64,000 bases of DNA, from assembly GCA_946902875.1 (NCBI GenBank), contig OX336336.1:2884545-2948544 (forward strand). Direction: 5' to 3'. Under the pieces are notes generated by a model, which saw nothing but the letters and a program-made list of their open reading frames with translations, did not search any database and was not told the DNA's origin. Numbering within the stretch: the stretch's first letter is position 1; each line of letters starts with the position of its first letter. A program made the translations under genes and the position numbers. Of the stretch, positions 52,449 to 62,654 are shown one piece after another. The DNA is from Nematopogon swammerdamellus. Lineage: Eukaryota > Arthropoda > Insecta > Lepidoptera > Adelidae.

Positions 52449-52829
52449 CATCAATCAATCAATACTAATAATAAATCTGTAAGGGATGGTCTGGTCATGG
52501 AGTAAGTTACTTTGTTTTATGAGACACTGCGTTTGTAGACTCTATGTATGATACTAAAACTAAATTGACGATTTTTAGAAATATTTTCTGTATTATATAT
52601 GTATGTATGTATATTCCTCCATAAATCTTAAACCGATCATCCGAATTCGACGAAACTTAGTACAAGCACATTTGATTATACGTGACACAGGATAGGCTCC
52701 GGTTACGCTAAGATGTGGCTCTCATACAAACCGAATTGTTCCGCGCGCCGAAATAAAGGTACGGTAGCGGGCTTACTTACTTTCTTCTTTTTAAATACGA
52801 ATTTCACGCGAGCGAAGCCGAAAAGCTAG
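52449..52829 (+). mobile_element. H1 Helitron-like element, full length
   Basis: ATCAATCAATCAATACTAAT to ACGCGAGCGAAGCCGAAAAG then CTAG. The GCGGGC part of the usual hairpin is deleted. Confidence 0.85.
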
Positions 52830-53190
52830 TTTCAAATATTTAGGTTACTTTTACCTGCTATAGAAGAAGTGCTCTTGCTGCAGGATGCTATAATTGAGGG
52901 CAGGGAGGGGATGCAAGCCGAGAGGAGGTTGGCCTCGAATGATAAAATTTTTCAAGCGCTCTCGTAATTTTCATTTTCTGTCAGATATGTACCTACGCTC
53001 GCTATTGGAACACGTATGGGAGTAAATGAAACATTTGCAAAGAATTTCCGAGGAGCACTTCATATGTGCACGTACTAGCCACAGATCTGAGTGATAATGG
53101 CTAGATGAGCGAACGAGCCCTCACTCCTGAAATCTCCTACTTCCTCTAACCTCTACTTCGAACTAAAAAAATTAATTTAACAATAATGAT
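52830..53190. other. unassigned stretch
   Basis: No gene or repeat recognised. Confidence 0.35.
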
Positions 53191-53214
53191 CGAGTCAAGC
53201 GTGCTCGAGTCTTT

Positions 53215-53606
53215 CGCATGCAGAAGCGTGCAGTCCATATTTTAGCCAGAGTAGGTACCGTTTGATACTCCTGCCCGTGAATTTTTTCGGTGACATTGCC
53301 AGGCGCGTATATCATGGTGGTCGCTAGGTATGTGAGACGTAACCTCAGCCTGTTTCAGATCAACGGAGTCAGTCACAGCTACCTGACCCGATCTCGCGAC
53401 AATTACATAGTATAAAGCATCGTCTTACAAAATCGGAAAGGTCGGTAGCTGTGATTGGGCCCACGATCTGGAATAGGCTGAGTGAATCTATTCGAAATGC
53501 TCCTTCGGACGGTTTCTTCTCATCTAAGCTCAAAGTGTTTCTGGTCACCAAAGCATACTACTCCGCAGAGGAGTTCTTAGACCGCGATGATTTCACAAAT
53601 GGATAA
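53215..53606 (+). pseudogene. non-LTR reverse-transcriptase C-terminus (LINE)
   Basis: Across two or three frames the text reads QKRAVHILARVGT, IYIMVVARYVRRNLSLFQIN, GVSHSYLTRSRDN and SVAVIGPTIWNRLSESIRNA-like codons. It then reads SDGFFSSKLKVFLVTKAYYS and AEEFLDRDDFTNG with TAA at 53604. This is the 'Y.TR.R........G..IWN.LP..IR......FK..L' terminus of jockey/CR1-type elements. The sequence after the stop is AT-rich and reaches AATAAAAAATCTGAATCTGA at 53790. Frameshifts and an in-frame TAG mark it as dead. Catalytic motifs lie upstream and are absent. Confidence 0.75.
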
Positions 53607-53807
53607 TAAATAAAAGGCCATGTAATTGGTAGTATTTTATATTGTAAAATTTTATATTCTTTTGAATATACTTACACTGAAATTCTATAATATTATTGTT
53701 CCATAATAATATAAATATTTTTATTTGTAATAATTATGTATGATATAATTATTGACTTGTAATATGAAAAATTATTATTAATAAAAAATCTGAATCTGAT
53801 CCTTATA

Positions 53808-53992
53808 TATATAATTCTTCTGTACGTGTGTTTGTCACCTAGCTCCGCCTAAACGGCTCGACCGATTTGGATGAAATGTTGTGTGTATATTTGAGTGGGT
53901 CCCGGGATGGTTTGAAAATGCAATTGAACCCGGTAGATGGCATAGCGTCGTAATAAGTCCACGCGGACGAAGTCGCGGGCACAGGTAGTAGG
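53808..53992 (+). mobile_element. H4 Helitron-like element
   Basis: TCTGTACGTGTGTTTGTCAC, GGCTCGACCGATTTGGATGA and the end GCGGACGAAGTCGCGGGCAC then AGGTAGT. Confidence 0.55.
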
Positions 53993-54050
53993 TAGATATA
54001 TAAATGCGTAATTTTTCTCTAGCACCATGTCCGCTGTACATTATATGTAT

Positions 54051-54625
54051 TTTTTATACGGTATGGGTGGCTGAGTCAGAGACTAGAGAGGCCAAAACAC
54101 ATGCTCTGACCAGCCAATATCACCACCGAGAAGGAAGGTGTCATACCATTAATATACTAACATAGCTATGTTGATACAAATCACGTATCAAAGTTTGACA
54201 AAGGCTCTTTACACCTGATTAACTTAATTAATAAGTCTTTGTAGTCAGAACTCTCAGCAAAATTGTTAATCTTGCTCTCAAGCTGTGTTTTAGATAGACT
54301 ATGGGCGGTGTTATTATGTGGCTAGTCACTAAATTCTTGTAAAAATATGTTTAAAAAATACCCTGCGAAGTTTCTTGTCGGTTCTTCTTCGTGGGTGTAA
54401 TCGAACCGGATAGAACAAATTGTGACAAGTTCGAGAGCAGTCTAACTGCCATATGAATGATCAATAAACAATACAATACAACAATACCGGAGACTTCCCT
54501 TCGGATTGCTGGCTATACTGGGCTAGATGAGAATACAACCGACGCAGCTATACGGCTTACATCCAGCGCGGTGATACCAACCCGTCGGCTACAAACTGAA
54601 TTATGAGCCTACCAGAAAGTAAGAC
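54051..54625 (-). mobile_element. S1 SINE split by an Lc LINE tail
   Basis: Tail and body complements at 54051-54147; the body resumes at 54484. ATACC occurs on both sides of the LINE, a target duplication. Confidence 0.8.
54150..54483 (+). mobile_element. Lc LINE 3' end, insertion with ATACC duplication
   Basis: GACAAAGGCTCTTTACACCT, TGCGAAGTTTCTTGTCGGTT and GATCAATAAACAATACAATA. Confidence 0.85.
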
Positions 54626-54752
54626 AAGCGAATGGTTTGTGCACGCATCACGTAAAAACTACTGAACTAATTCGAATGGGGCTTTCGGAAAAATATGGGA
54701 CATAACCATCATGCCGCTGCATTATGCACTAAACTACTACTACTAAACTATT

Positions 54753-54836
54753 ACTAGGTGGTAGGCTCAAATTGTAGCCGATTGAATTGGTACCACCGTA
54801 CTGGATGTAAGATGGCCGCATAACAACCTTGGTTGC
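54753..54836 (+). mobile_element. S1 SINE fragment truncated by a minisatellite
   Basis: AGGTGGTAGGCTCAAATTGT to GATGGCCGCATAACAACCTT and GGTTG. Confidence 0.85.
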
Positions 54837-54838
54837 AC

Positions 54839-54966
54839 TACGCGGTGGGGCACGGTGGGGCGCGGTGGGGCGCGGTGGCGCGCTGTGGGGCGCGGTGGGG
54901 CGCGTTGGGGCGCGGTGGGGCGGGGTGGGGCGCGGTGGGGCGCGGTGGGGTGCGGTGGGGCGCGGC
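54839..54966 (+). repeat. GGGGCGCGGT minisatellite, about 12 copies
   Basis: Ten-base units GGGGCGCGGT with few changes, followed by three TGCCGCGC units at 54980-55007. Gly/Arg/Trp-rich frames are artefacts. Confidence 0.95.
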
Positions 54967-55085
54967 AAGCAATTCATTGTGCCGCGCTGTGCCGCGCTGT
55001 GCCGCGCAGTTTATCCGCCGCGTAGTGTGGCCGCACTCGGAGTAATGATTTCATGATAAATTTTTGAAAAAATCACCACACCATT

Positions 55086-55432
55086 TTTTTTTATGGAAAC
55101 TGACACGGTTGGCTACATCACCTACAAGATCCACGATGTCAGCCCATAACACCGGGTTAACTAGGGGCCATGTCAGTGCTTCCCTTCATTTCATATCGGC
55201 TACACTGAACTGGACGGAAAACACGAACTATTTGTTTCGCCCGACGTTTCGTTCAGTGCGGTTGTGCCAACCCGGGATAAACCCTACCACCTAGTAAGAT
55301 AAGAAGGGAAGGGACCTACAGTTTAACGTGGAATCCGAACCACGGTCAGCCTCCAACTGTAGGGCTGTCGGTCACCCATCCAATAACTGACCGCGCGTCG
55401 ACCGACCGCACCACTGAGCTACCGAGCGTGTT
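55086..55432 (-). mobile_element. S2 SINE, full length
   Basis: TTTTTTATGGAAACTGACAC, the body complement, CGGTCACCCATCCAATAACT (5S block) and CCACTGAGCTACC (A-box complement). Confidence 0.9.
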
Positions 55433-55654
55433 CCACTCTGTAATACAATATTGAAACTGAAAATATTTTGTGACGAAATAAATAATTAATGTAACCTTAT
55501 CTGTCAAAGAGCTTTGAACATTCAACAAATTCAAAGAAGTTTTCATTATAATCACACAGTCACAAATGAAGGCAAGCAAAAACTGCCAGAAGTAAAATCT
55601 GACATTTAAAACAGATAAAACGCTCAGGCAACAGGTTAGCATGGCGGGCGGCCT

Positions 55655-56690
55655 CGGCAGTGCCGGATTAAGCCATTAGAGGCCCCTAGGAAATACAAGT
55701 CAAGCGGCCCCTCTCCCTTTAAGCAGGTAGGTAGTATTTAAACCTTATAATAACACCAAATTTTAATGAATTTACTCGTATGTCATTTATTAAAACAAGT
55801 CATTAACATAACATTGTGTTTTGTGAAATTGTCCTATAAAAAAATAAACCTAAGACTTTTGTACAATATATGTATACAGGTTATTGTAACGGCCACTACA
55901 TTAAATTTAGGAAATGATTATTGGCATCAATAGTAACAAAAAGTGTAATAACTTTTTTCTGAATTCCCTTTAAATAAAAAGTTACAGTTTTCATACAAAC
56001 TAATTGATTAATTTAGTGTAAAAAGGATCTAAAGTTTCAAGCGAACGTGGGAATGAAAGGCGCACGGTGAGTAAGCGAGCAAGGACGAGCGCCCGGAGGA
56101 GATGCGCTGCGGAGGCGCGGCGTGAGTTTTTCGACCCCGACGATTCCCGTGCCAGCGCCCTCCACGCGGGTGCGTCAAATTACACTTGACGAAAACATAA
56201 CTTTAAAAAATTTATATCTCCAGTACTAGGCACTTTAGAGAAAAACTTTACTTACTTTTTTCTCTCGGAAAAACATGAGGATTGCGCTGGCGAAATTAAT
56301 GTACTGGCCGTACAACAGCCTGTATATTCTTTATTGAACACAAATTTATACAAATTAAGCACAATAGGTGACCTTAATGCCGTAAGGCATTCTATTCTAA
56401 CTAAACTTTGGGATGTGGGAGAAGTATGTGCAGGCGAACAAGAATAGTTTGTGGCAATTTATTAAGCAGTAAAGCAATATGGTAAACTACAAACTAATAC
56501 TACATAAATACTTTAATATGCATATATTTATATAATAGACTTACATATTATTATGTAGCACAACACCGATTACTCTGCTTACCTCGATGTAAAATAAAAA
56601 CGAAAGAATGAAATTAAAACTACTTTGACTTAATTCACAGGCCGCGTGGCCCTAGGCGGCGCTGGGCCCAATAGGCAGTTGTCTATTTTT
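55655..56690. mobile_element. probable hAT-type non-autonomous element with nested MITE and LINE
   Basis: The left end is CAGTGCCGGATTAAGCCATT and the right end is the complement-like GGCCCTAGGCGGCGCTGGGC. It contains the GC-core MITE (55874-56334) and an Ld LINE end (56335-56440, minus). Confidence 0.45.
55874..56334. mobile_element. GC-core MITE, third copy
   Basis: TACAGGTTATTGTAACGGCC and GGCCGTACAACAGCCTGTA, with a CpG-rich core at 56060-56175. Confidence 0.85.
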
Positions 56691-56977
56691 TTTATGTAAA
56701 CTGACACGGTTGGCTACATCAACTACAACATCCGTGATGTCAGCCCATAACACCGGGTGAGCTAGGTGCCATGTCAGTGCTTCCCGTCGGTCATTTCATG
56801 TCGGCTACACTGAAGTAGACGGAAAACACGAACTATTTACATAGTCGTTTCGACCGACGTTTCGCTCAGTGCTGTGGTACCAATCCGGCCGGGATAAACC
56901 CTACCACCTAGTAAGGTGCTAAGCTAACAAGCTAAGCAAGCAAGCTAACAAGGCAAGGGACCTACAGTTTAACGTGG
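56690..56977 (-). mobile_element. S2 SINE body without its head
   Basis: TTTTTATGTAAACTGACACG to CTACAGTTTAACGTGGG, with an (AGCTAACAAG)-like expansion at 56918-56955. Confidence 0.85.
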
Positions 56978-57269
56978 GTATAATATTGCCTATATTGCCT
57001 ATATGAAAAATAAGGCACTGTGCCTGAGGCGGGCGCGGGGATGCCTGGGGCAAACGCGAGCGAACTGATCCCCCGGGAGCTTTCGACAATAATATTTCCA
57101 ATAAGCCGTAAGCACGAGAACAACTCGTAATGTCGGTATCTCAAGCTATCTCCTGAGGCAATAATAAGAGAAATGAGAATCGAAACTCTGAAGTTTCAAG
57201 TAGCTTCAATGTTGCGAGTGATGCTTCCTTTCAAGTATGAACACGAGTATTTGAGATAGTTGCGTGGTA

Positions 57270-57650
57270 ACCTTGCATGCCAGTATTTCAGTTACTTGTA
57301 TGATTAACTTGCATGGAAGTATTTTAGTTAGTTGTATGATTAGCTCGCATGCAAGTATTTGAGTTAGTTGTATGATTGGCTTGCATACCAGTATTTCTTC
57401 TAGTTACATGCAATTGCATGCAAGTATTTCAGTTAGTTGTATGATTTTCATGAAAGTATTTCAGTTAGTTGCATGATTGATCAGCTTCTATGAAAGTATT
57501 TCAGTTCGATTATTAGCTCTTCTCATGCCAGTATTTTAGTTAGATTATTAGCTGTCATGCCAGTATTTCAGTTAGATTATTAGCTTTCATGCCAGTAGTT
57601 CACTTATAGTTGCATGAATATCTTGAATGCAAGTATTGTAGCATAAGAGC
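57270..57650 (+). repeat. ~35-45-bp tandem array, about 11 copies
   Basis: GCATGCAAGTATTTCAGTTA and GTTGTATGATTAGCTTGCAT repeat with variable spacing. Confidence 0.85.
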
Positions 57651-57702
57651 TGACAATAGGCTAAAAGATTCACACGAGCTAAGCCTCATTCAGAGCTAGT
57701 GT

Positions 57703-57890
57703 TTTTTTTATGTCAACCACCATGGGTGGCTGTGCCTAGACCAATGGTGCAGTCGACAGAGCCAATATCACCTCTCCCCGGGAAATCACTTTCAGTGAGG
57801 TGTCATGCCAATTGCCAGCAGATTGGCGGACAGTTACCTGTTGCTAGACTGTCTAGCCTATTATAGTCACGACATTTTGTATGAAGACAC
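57703..57890 (-). mobile_element. S4 SINE-like element
   Basis: TTTTTTTATGTCAACCACCA, GGTGGCTGTGCCTAGACC and CTGTCTAGCCTATTATAG, followed by one unit of the 33-bp repeat (57885-57912). Confidence 0.75.
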
Positions 57891-57936
57891 CCAGGTTAAA
57901 GGATTCAGGAAGCATATACGCCGTAGAGTCTACGGT

Positions 57937-57975
57937 GTGTGTGGAACTGTCAAGGGCGTAGACAGTTCCACACAC
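57937..57975. repeat. perfect 15-bp-arm hairpin
   Basis: GTGTGTGGAACTGTC and GACAGTTCCACACAC with a 9-base loop. Confidence 0.9.
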
Positions 57976-57984
57976 TAGCGGAGC

Positions 57985-58350
57985 GACAAAGGGACGATTT
58001 TTAGAACCAATGGGTTCTAGCAGTTACCGACAATAAAATAATGTCGAGTCTCTCTGTTACACAAACAACCTGACTTATGTGTGACCTCACTCACCCGGGG
58101 TCGAGGTGCTCGGTGAGGTGGTCATTTATGTCAGTGCACATAAAAGTTATAATTTACCATTTAACTCTGACGTGCATTCGGTTGAGCGCGACTCAGTCCG
58201 TCGTTAAAGTGTTTACTACGCTTCGGTCGGCCCTTTGGCAGTGTAGTCTAGGGGGGCGGCTCGGGGTGCGTCGCGCGATCGCGAAGAAGCGGCAGGTGGT
58301 CTGGCAATTACAAAGATCAAAGGGAGGTACACCTAGTTCGGACAGGAACT
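57985..58350. other. unassigned stretch
   Basis: A 116-codon plus frame (58077-58427) runs into SINE sequence and has no known motif. Confidence 0.35.
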
Positions 58351-58353
58351 TTG

Positions 58354-58731
58354 TTTTTTTATGGAAATTGAAAAGGTTGGCTACATCACCTACAACATCC
58401 GTGATGTCAAACCATAACACCGGGTGAGCTAGGTGCCATGTCAGTGCTTCCCGTCGGTCGTGCCGGCTGCACTGAACTGGACGGAAAACACAAACTATTT
58501 ACATATCCGTTACGACCGATGTTTCATTTAGTGCGGTGGTACTAACCCGGGCGGGTTGAACCCTACCTAGTAAGGTAAGAAGGGAAGGAACCTATAGTTT
58601 TACGTGGAATCCGAACCACGGTCAGCCTCCAAAGTTCGAGCGGTCACCCATCCAAGTACTCACCGCGCCCAGCGTTGCTTAACAATCAATAGCGACAGTC
58701 GACTGTCTGCACCACTGAGCTATCGTGGCTG
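58354..58731 (-). mobile_element. S2 SINE, full length
   Basis: TTTTTTTATGGAAATTGAAA to GCGGTCACCCATCCAAGTAC (5S block), GCGTTGCTTAACA and CACTGAGCTATCGTGGC. Confidence 0.95.
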
Positions 58732-58781
58732 AGAGAACTGACGGAACTGGTGTAATATACTGACATCACGGGTGCAGTAGA

Positions 58782-58945
58782 TTTTTTTATGTAAACCAAC
58801 ATGGGTGGCTGTGCCGAGGGACCAATCGTGACGTCGACAGAGCCAAAAACACATCTATCTGCTCCCGAAACCATGCTCAGTAAGATGCCATGCCAGCAGT
58901 CTTGCGGACTGTTTCCGGGCTGTCTAGCCTGTTAATACGACTTTT
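58782..58945 (-). mobile_element. S4 SINE-like element
   Basis: TTTTTTTATGTAAACCAACA to GGGCTGTCTAGCCTGTTAAT, followed at once by the 33-bp array. Confidence 0.8.
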
Positions 58946-59310
58946 GGAGATCCCCAGGATGTTCAGATATTCGGAGAAATGCACAGGTTAAAGTATTCGG
59001 AGTTACAGAAGATGCACAGGTCAAAAGATTCGGAGTTACACAAAACACACTAGATTAAAGGGTTCGGAGTTACATAATATACACAGGGTAAAGTATTCGG
59101 AGTTACAAAAGACACACAGATTAAAGGATTCGGAGTTAAAAAAGACACACAGGTTAAAAGATTCGGAGTTACAGAAGACACACAGGTTAAAGGATTCGGA
59201 GTTACATAAGACACACACGTTAAAAGATTTGGAGTTAAATACATAAGATACACGCGTTAAAGGATTCGGGTTACAGAATATGTTAAAAGATTCGGAGTTA
59301 CAGTTTCGTC

Positions 59311-59883
59311 AGCCTCGATAGCTCAGTGGTGCAGACAGTCAACTGTCGCTATTGAATGTTAAGCAACGCTGGGTGCGGTCAGTAATTGGATGGGTGACCG
59401 CTGACCGTTGGAGGCTGACCGAGGTTCGGATTCCTCGTTTTTTTTTTATGGAAACAGACACGGTTGGCTACATCACCTACAACGTCCGTGATGTCGTAAA
59501 ACTATAAGTCCCTTCCCTCCTAATCTTACTTGGTGGTAGGGTTTAACCCGCCCGGGTTGGTACCACCGCACTGAATGAAACGTCGGTCGAAACGGCTATG
59601 TAAATAGTTTGTGTTTTCCGACCAGCAGGTCTATTCTTGTAAATTCTGACAGCGGAATCAGCGCTGATGTGGCGCTGAGAGCCACTTTGGTAAATGGCTC
59701 TCAGCGCCACAACAGCGCTGAGTCCGCTGTCAGAATTTACAAGAATAGACCTGCAGTTCAGTGTAGCCGGCACGATCAAAGGGGGGAGCACTGACTGGCA
59801 CCTAGTTCACCCGGTGTTATAGGCGGACATCACGGACGTTGTAGGTGATGTAGCCAACCGTGTCAGTTTCCATAAAAAAAAAA
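59311..59883 (+). mobile_element. S2 SINE with two nested insertions
   Basis: The head is 59311-59436 with GATAGCTCAGTGG, the 5S block (59359-59401) and GGTTCGGATTCC. A reversed S2 tail lies at 59437-59495. The body resumes, is split by a palindromic MITE (59626-59753), then finishes GTCAGTTTCCATAAAAAAAA. Confidence 0.9.
59626..59753. mobile_element. near-perfect hairpin MITE, 128 bp
   Basis: CAGGTCTATTCTTGTAAATT and CTGACAGCGGAATCAGCGCT pair with AGCGCTGAGTCCGCTGTCAG and AATTTACAAGAATAGACCTG. CAG flanks both sides. The loop is about ten bases. Confidence 0.9.
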
Positions 59884-59944
59884 TACAGAATGCACACAGG
59901 TCGGATTCGGAGTTACAGGATAAAGGTTCCAAAGATGTCCAACG

Positions 59945-60062
59945 AAGCCCCCATGAGTGTCGTTTGACACGTCCATACGTTCGGTCGTATGCGGGGCTTA
60001 CGAATGCCATCCCGGCCTAACAGGTGCCTATTCACGCCACTCTTGAGGGACCCGAGACATGT
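59945..60062 (-). pseudogene. LINE reverse-transcriptase C-terminal fragment
   Basis: The minus strand gives GSLKSGVNRHLLGRDGIRKP and RIRPN, parallel to 44390-44535. Confidence 0.6.
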
Positions 60063-60094
60063 GACCCTTATAGATTGCACTATAAAAAAAAATT

Positions 60095-60475
60095 ATGACG
60101 AACCATACTGATTATCCTCACTGGGCTGACACGAACTTTTGTGCTTTCAAGCTTTGCATTCCTGCCGAGAAGGTGAAGACATTCCTTCGCAGTGAGTTTT
60201 GGCCCTCCTCCGGTGTGGTGTTCCGGCGCTACAATCGCGACCTTCATCGTGAGGTCGCGCGCCCCAAGTATTCTGAGCCAGTGCCGGAGCTGGCTGCCAC
60301 TGCCGTCCTGCACCTTCAGGAGAAGCAACCCGCGCTGCCGCCGACTCTCGCGCCGCCGCCGACGACGACGCCCGCGCCTGCTCCACTCGCACCTGATCCA
60401 CCGCAGACCAATATGACGCATACGGGTCTCTATTTGGACCCGTACAAACCCATGTGGAGAGAGATAAATAAATAA
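60095..60475 (+). CDS. LINE ORF1-like C-terminal fragment
   Basis: A frame of 126 codons. It opens with DTNFCAFKLCIPAEKVKTFL and RSEFWPSSGVVFRRYNRDL, then a Pro/Ala/Thr-rich tail, then LDPYKPMWREINK and TAA. The 'SFK..IP......L....WP.GV..RR' pattern resembles the C-terminal region of PHD-finger ORF1 proteins of insect non-LTR elements, which bind element RNA. The PHD finger would lie upstream and is absent. Immediately after the stop comes (AAATA)n, like a retroposon tail. The ATG at 60095 may simply be the truncation point. Family call is from memory of the pattern. Confidence 0.4.
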   Translation: MTNHTDYPHWADTNFCAFKLCIPAEKVKTFLRSEFWPSSGVVFRRYNRDLHREVARPKYSEPVPELAATAVLHLQEKQPALPPTLAPPPTTTPAPAPLAPDPPQTNMTHTGLYLDPYKPMWREINK

Positions 60476-60559
60476 ATAAATAAAATAAATAAAAATATGT
60501 CTCAATGAAATATTGTTAATGTTGTGTGCTCTTTATGGCGAAATAAATATCTGAATCTG

Positions 60560-60975
60560 TGCCCTATTTTGAAAACCCTCGCTACGGCGCTGCCTCCAGG
60601 CGGGGCGGACTGCGATGCGTAACATTGAGGAGCTGTTAACAGCGCGATGGAGTTAGATTGGCCCGGCGAATGTGCGGTAACGATGTTTCATTGTTCCGTT
60701 TTATTGTGCCTTTGTTGATTACTCACCGGTCTGCATTGTTCCTTTGTTCTAATTAAACTTAATTCATCTTCATCGCGGTACGATTCAAATGAGCGGTAAA
60801 TCTTTTAAATCCATCTTATCGTGGAGATTATTCGTGTTCGAGTGTTCATCTAATTTGTGACGCAATATAGCTGTATTTAGAGGGTTTATGTACAGTTGCA
60901 TTGATAAAACATCATCAGTATATTTGTTAAAGGATTTAATGAAAATGTACCCTATATTCATCCTTGATATAACAT
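60560..60975. other. unassigned stretch
   Basis: No recognised gene or element. Confidence 0.35.
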
Positions 60976-60977
60976 AT

Positions 60978-61128
60978 CACGGCTATTTAAATAGTTTATT
61001 GTTTCCCGTCCAGTTCAGTGTAGGCGGCACGACCGAAGGGAAGCACTGCCATGGCACGTAGTTCACCAAGGTGTTATGGGCTGACATCACGGATCTAGTA
61101 GCTGATGTCAGTTTCCATAAAAAAAATA
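60978..61128 (+). mobile_element. S2 SINE, 5'-truncated
   Basis: CACGGCTATTTAAATAGTTT to GTCAGTTTCCATAAAAAAAA. Confidence 0.85.
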
Positions 61129-61260
61129 CTCTCAAACATCCAAAGGTTGGCTGGAAGAAATCTTCCGACGGGATAAGTCCGCCTTTGCGCCTCATGTAAA
61201 TACATACATACTATATTAAATAAAACTGTAATAAAACTGTTCTATCCCTTGATAAATTTT
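61129..61260 (+). mobile_element. Lb LINE 3' end
   Basis: CCAAAGGTTGGCTGGAAGAA and GATAAGTCCGCCTTTGCGCC. Confidence 0.8.
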
Positions 61261-61465
61261 CTATTGATATAAAAAAATATGTAGGTGCATAATATGCATA
61301 CCCGTAAAGAGTAAACCTGTGAGCTAGGATAGCTGAAAGAAAGAGCATTTGGCAATATCGGAAATTAGCTCAATCTTGAAAAGTCGCTAATGCCGGTGAA
61401 TGGGTCTACTCCTAGATCAATATTCTAGTGTCGACTAGAGTTATTGCTACATTTGTGTTATTATT

Positions 61466-61995
61466 ATCATTACTAAGCCTACGCCGGCAGTCTGTCTGTC
61501 TGTCTGTTTGTCTGTCCTACTGCTGCTATCTTTGAAACTAGCCGGTTGAATTTTTCACAGAATATGTGCTATTATGGCGGATATAACATTAAATATTTAA
61601 GAAATAAAAAATATTAAAAATAAAAAATTAAGTGAGGTCCCCATACTTACAAGAAACGTGTTTTTATTTATATTTTTTAACGTTTTTTTTTCGATGTCGT
61701 GCTAAAGGACGACAGGCTCGCCACCTCTCACCTTGGCAGGCTACTTCCACCGAGTCATGCAGCAGGTGGGTCTTTGTGCTTTACTTGCTGCTTGATCGGT
61801 CGATTCTTGTTCGAATACTTTGCGAAACGTGGTGGTCGGTGTTGTGCTGTAATTTACCAGAGTTCTTGTAGCACAACACCGATTACTCTGCTTATCCCGA
61901 TTGTCGGGATTCAGCGTGTGTGATATGTATGTATGTTTTTTTTTTGTGGTGCGGAAACTTCGGTACGCGCCTGTCGAACTCGCACTTGGCCGGTG
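61466..61995 (-). mobile_element. P1 repeat split by repeat A
   Basis: The P1 complement occupies 61466-61690 and 61936-61995 (GTGGTGCGGAAACTTCGGTA to TTGGCCGG). A 5'-truncated A copy lies at 61693-61930. Confidence 0.85.
61693..61930 (+). mobile_element. repeat A, 5'-truncated, with intact 3' end
   Basis: GATGTCGTGCTAAAGGACGA to CCCGATTGTCGGGATTCAGC and GTGTGTGATATGTATG. The best view of the A 3' end. Confidence 0.9.
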
Positions 61996-62199
61996 TTTTC
62001 TTTAATTATCATGTATTTAAGCTGTTGAATTTCCTTGTGAAATAAATAAATAGGTACCCCGCAGTATTTTCTATTTATGCCCATCAAACATGATAAGCCG
62101 CACGCGACAGACACGATCTGGGACACGGAGTAAAGAAAAACATACACTTATGTAGTACCTTTGAGAAATGCCGTAAGTATCGAAAGTGTCATATTCTTG

Positions 62200-62325
62200 G
62201 TTGACTGGAAGAAATGTCTATAAGGCTTAAGTCCGCCTTTGCACCTCATATAAATTTTATATTGTCCTTATTCCTGTAAAATGTTTTTTGAAGAAATAAC
62301 TAAGATCTTTTCTATCCATCTAAAT
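62200..62325 (+). mobile_element. Lb LINE 3' end
   Basis: TGGTTGACTGGAAGAAATGT, TTAAGTCCGCCTTTGCACCT and TGAAGAAATAACTAAGA. Confidence 0.75.
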
Positions 62326-62345
62326 CCATTCATCTTTCTTTTTTC

Positions 62346-62650
62346 CCATAACTTGGTGAACTAGGTGCCATGTGAGTGTTTCTCCCTTTGAACGTGCCGA
62401 CCACAGGCTACACTGAACTGGACGGAAAATATGATCTACCTTAATTCAGTGCGGTTGTACCAATCCTGAAAATGAATCCTACTATCTAGTCCTTATATAT
62501 CCATAGGAAAGGTCCTTCAGTGTTATGTGGAAACTGAACCACAGCCAGCCTCTACGATCGGACAGTCACCCATCCAAACTCCGAGCGCTCCCGGCGTTGC
62601 TCACCTGTGACGATCAGAAACCGAAACATCGCACCAAGAACACTTGTTCT
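62346..62650 (-). mobile_element. S2 SINE, old diverged copy
   Basis: CCATAACTTGGTGAACTAGG to GACAGTCACCCATCCAAACT, CGGCGTTGCTCAC and a damaged A-box region. Confidence 0.75.
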
Positions 62651-62654
62651 TGGT

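Larger units (their letters stand above)
58960..59930 (+). repeat. ~33-bp tandem array split by an S2 SINE
   Basis: Units of GGATTCGGAGTTACAGAAGA and CACACAGGTTAAA, about eleven before the SINE (to 59305) and one after (59884-59930). Confidence 0.9.

Noticed and set aside
54729..55056. Gly/Trp/Arg-rich and Pro-rich frames
   Set aside because: Artefacts of the GGGGCGCGGT minisatellite.
58193..58427. Frames over 57985-58427 as a gene
   Set aside because: They enter the S2 SINE tail and contain its translated sequence; no motif upstream.
57270..59300. CRISPR-like array of repeats and spacers
   Set aside because: Eukaryotic context. Units are contiguous degenerate minisatellites without unique spacers or cas genes.
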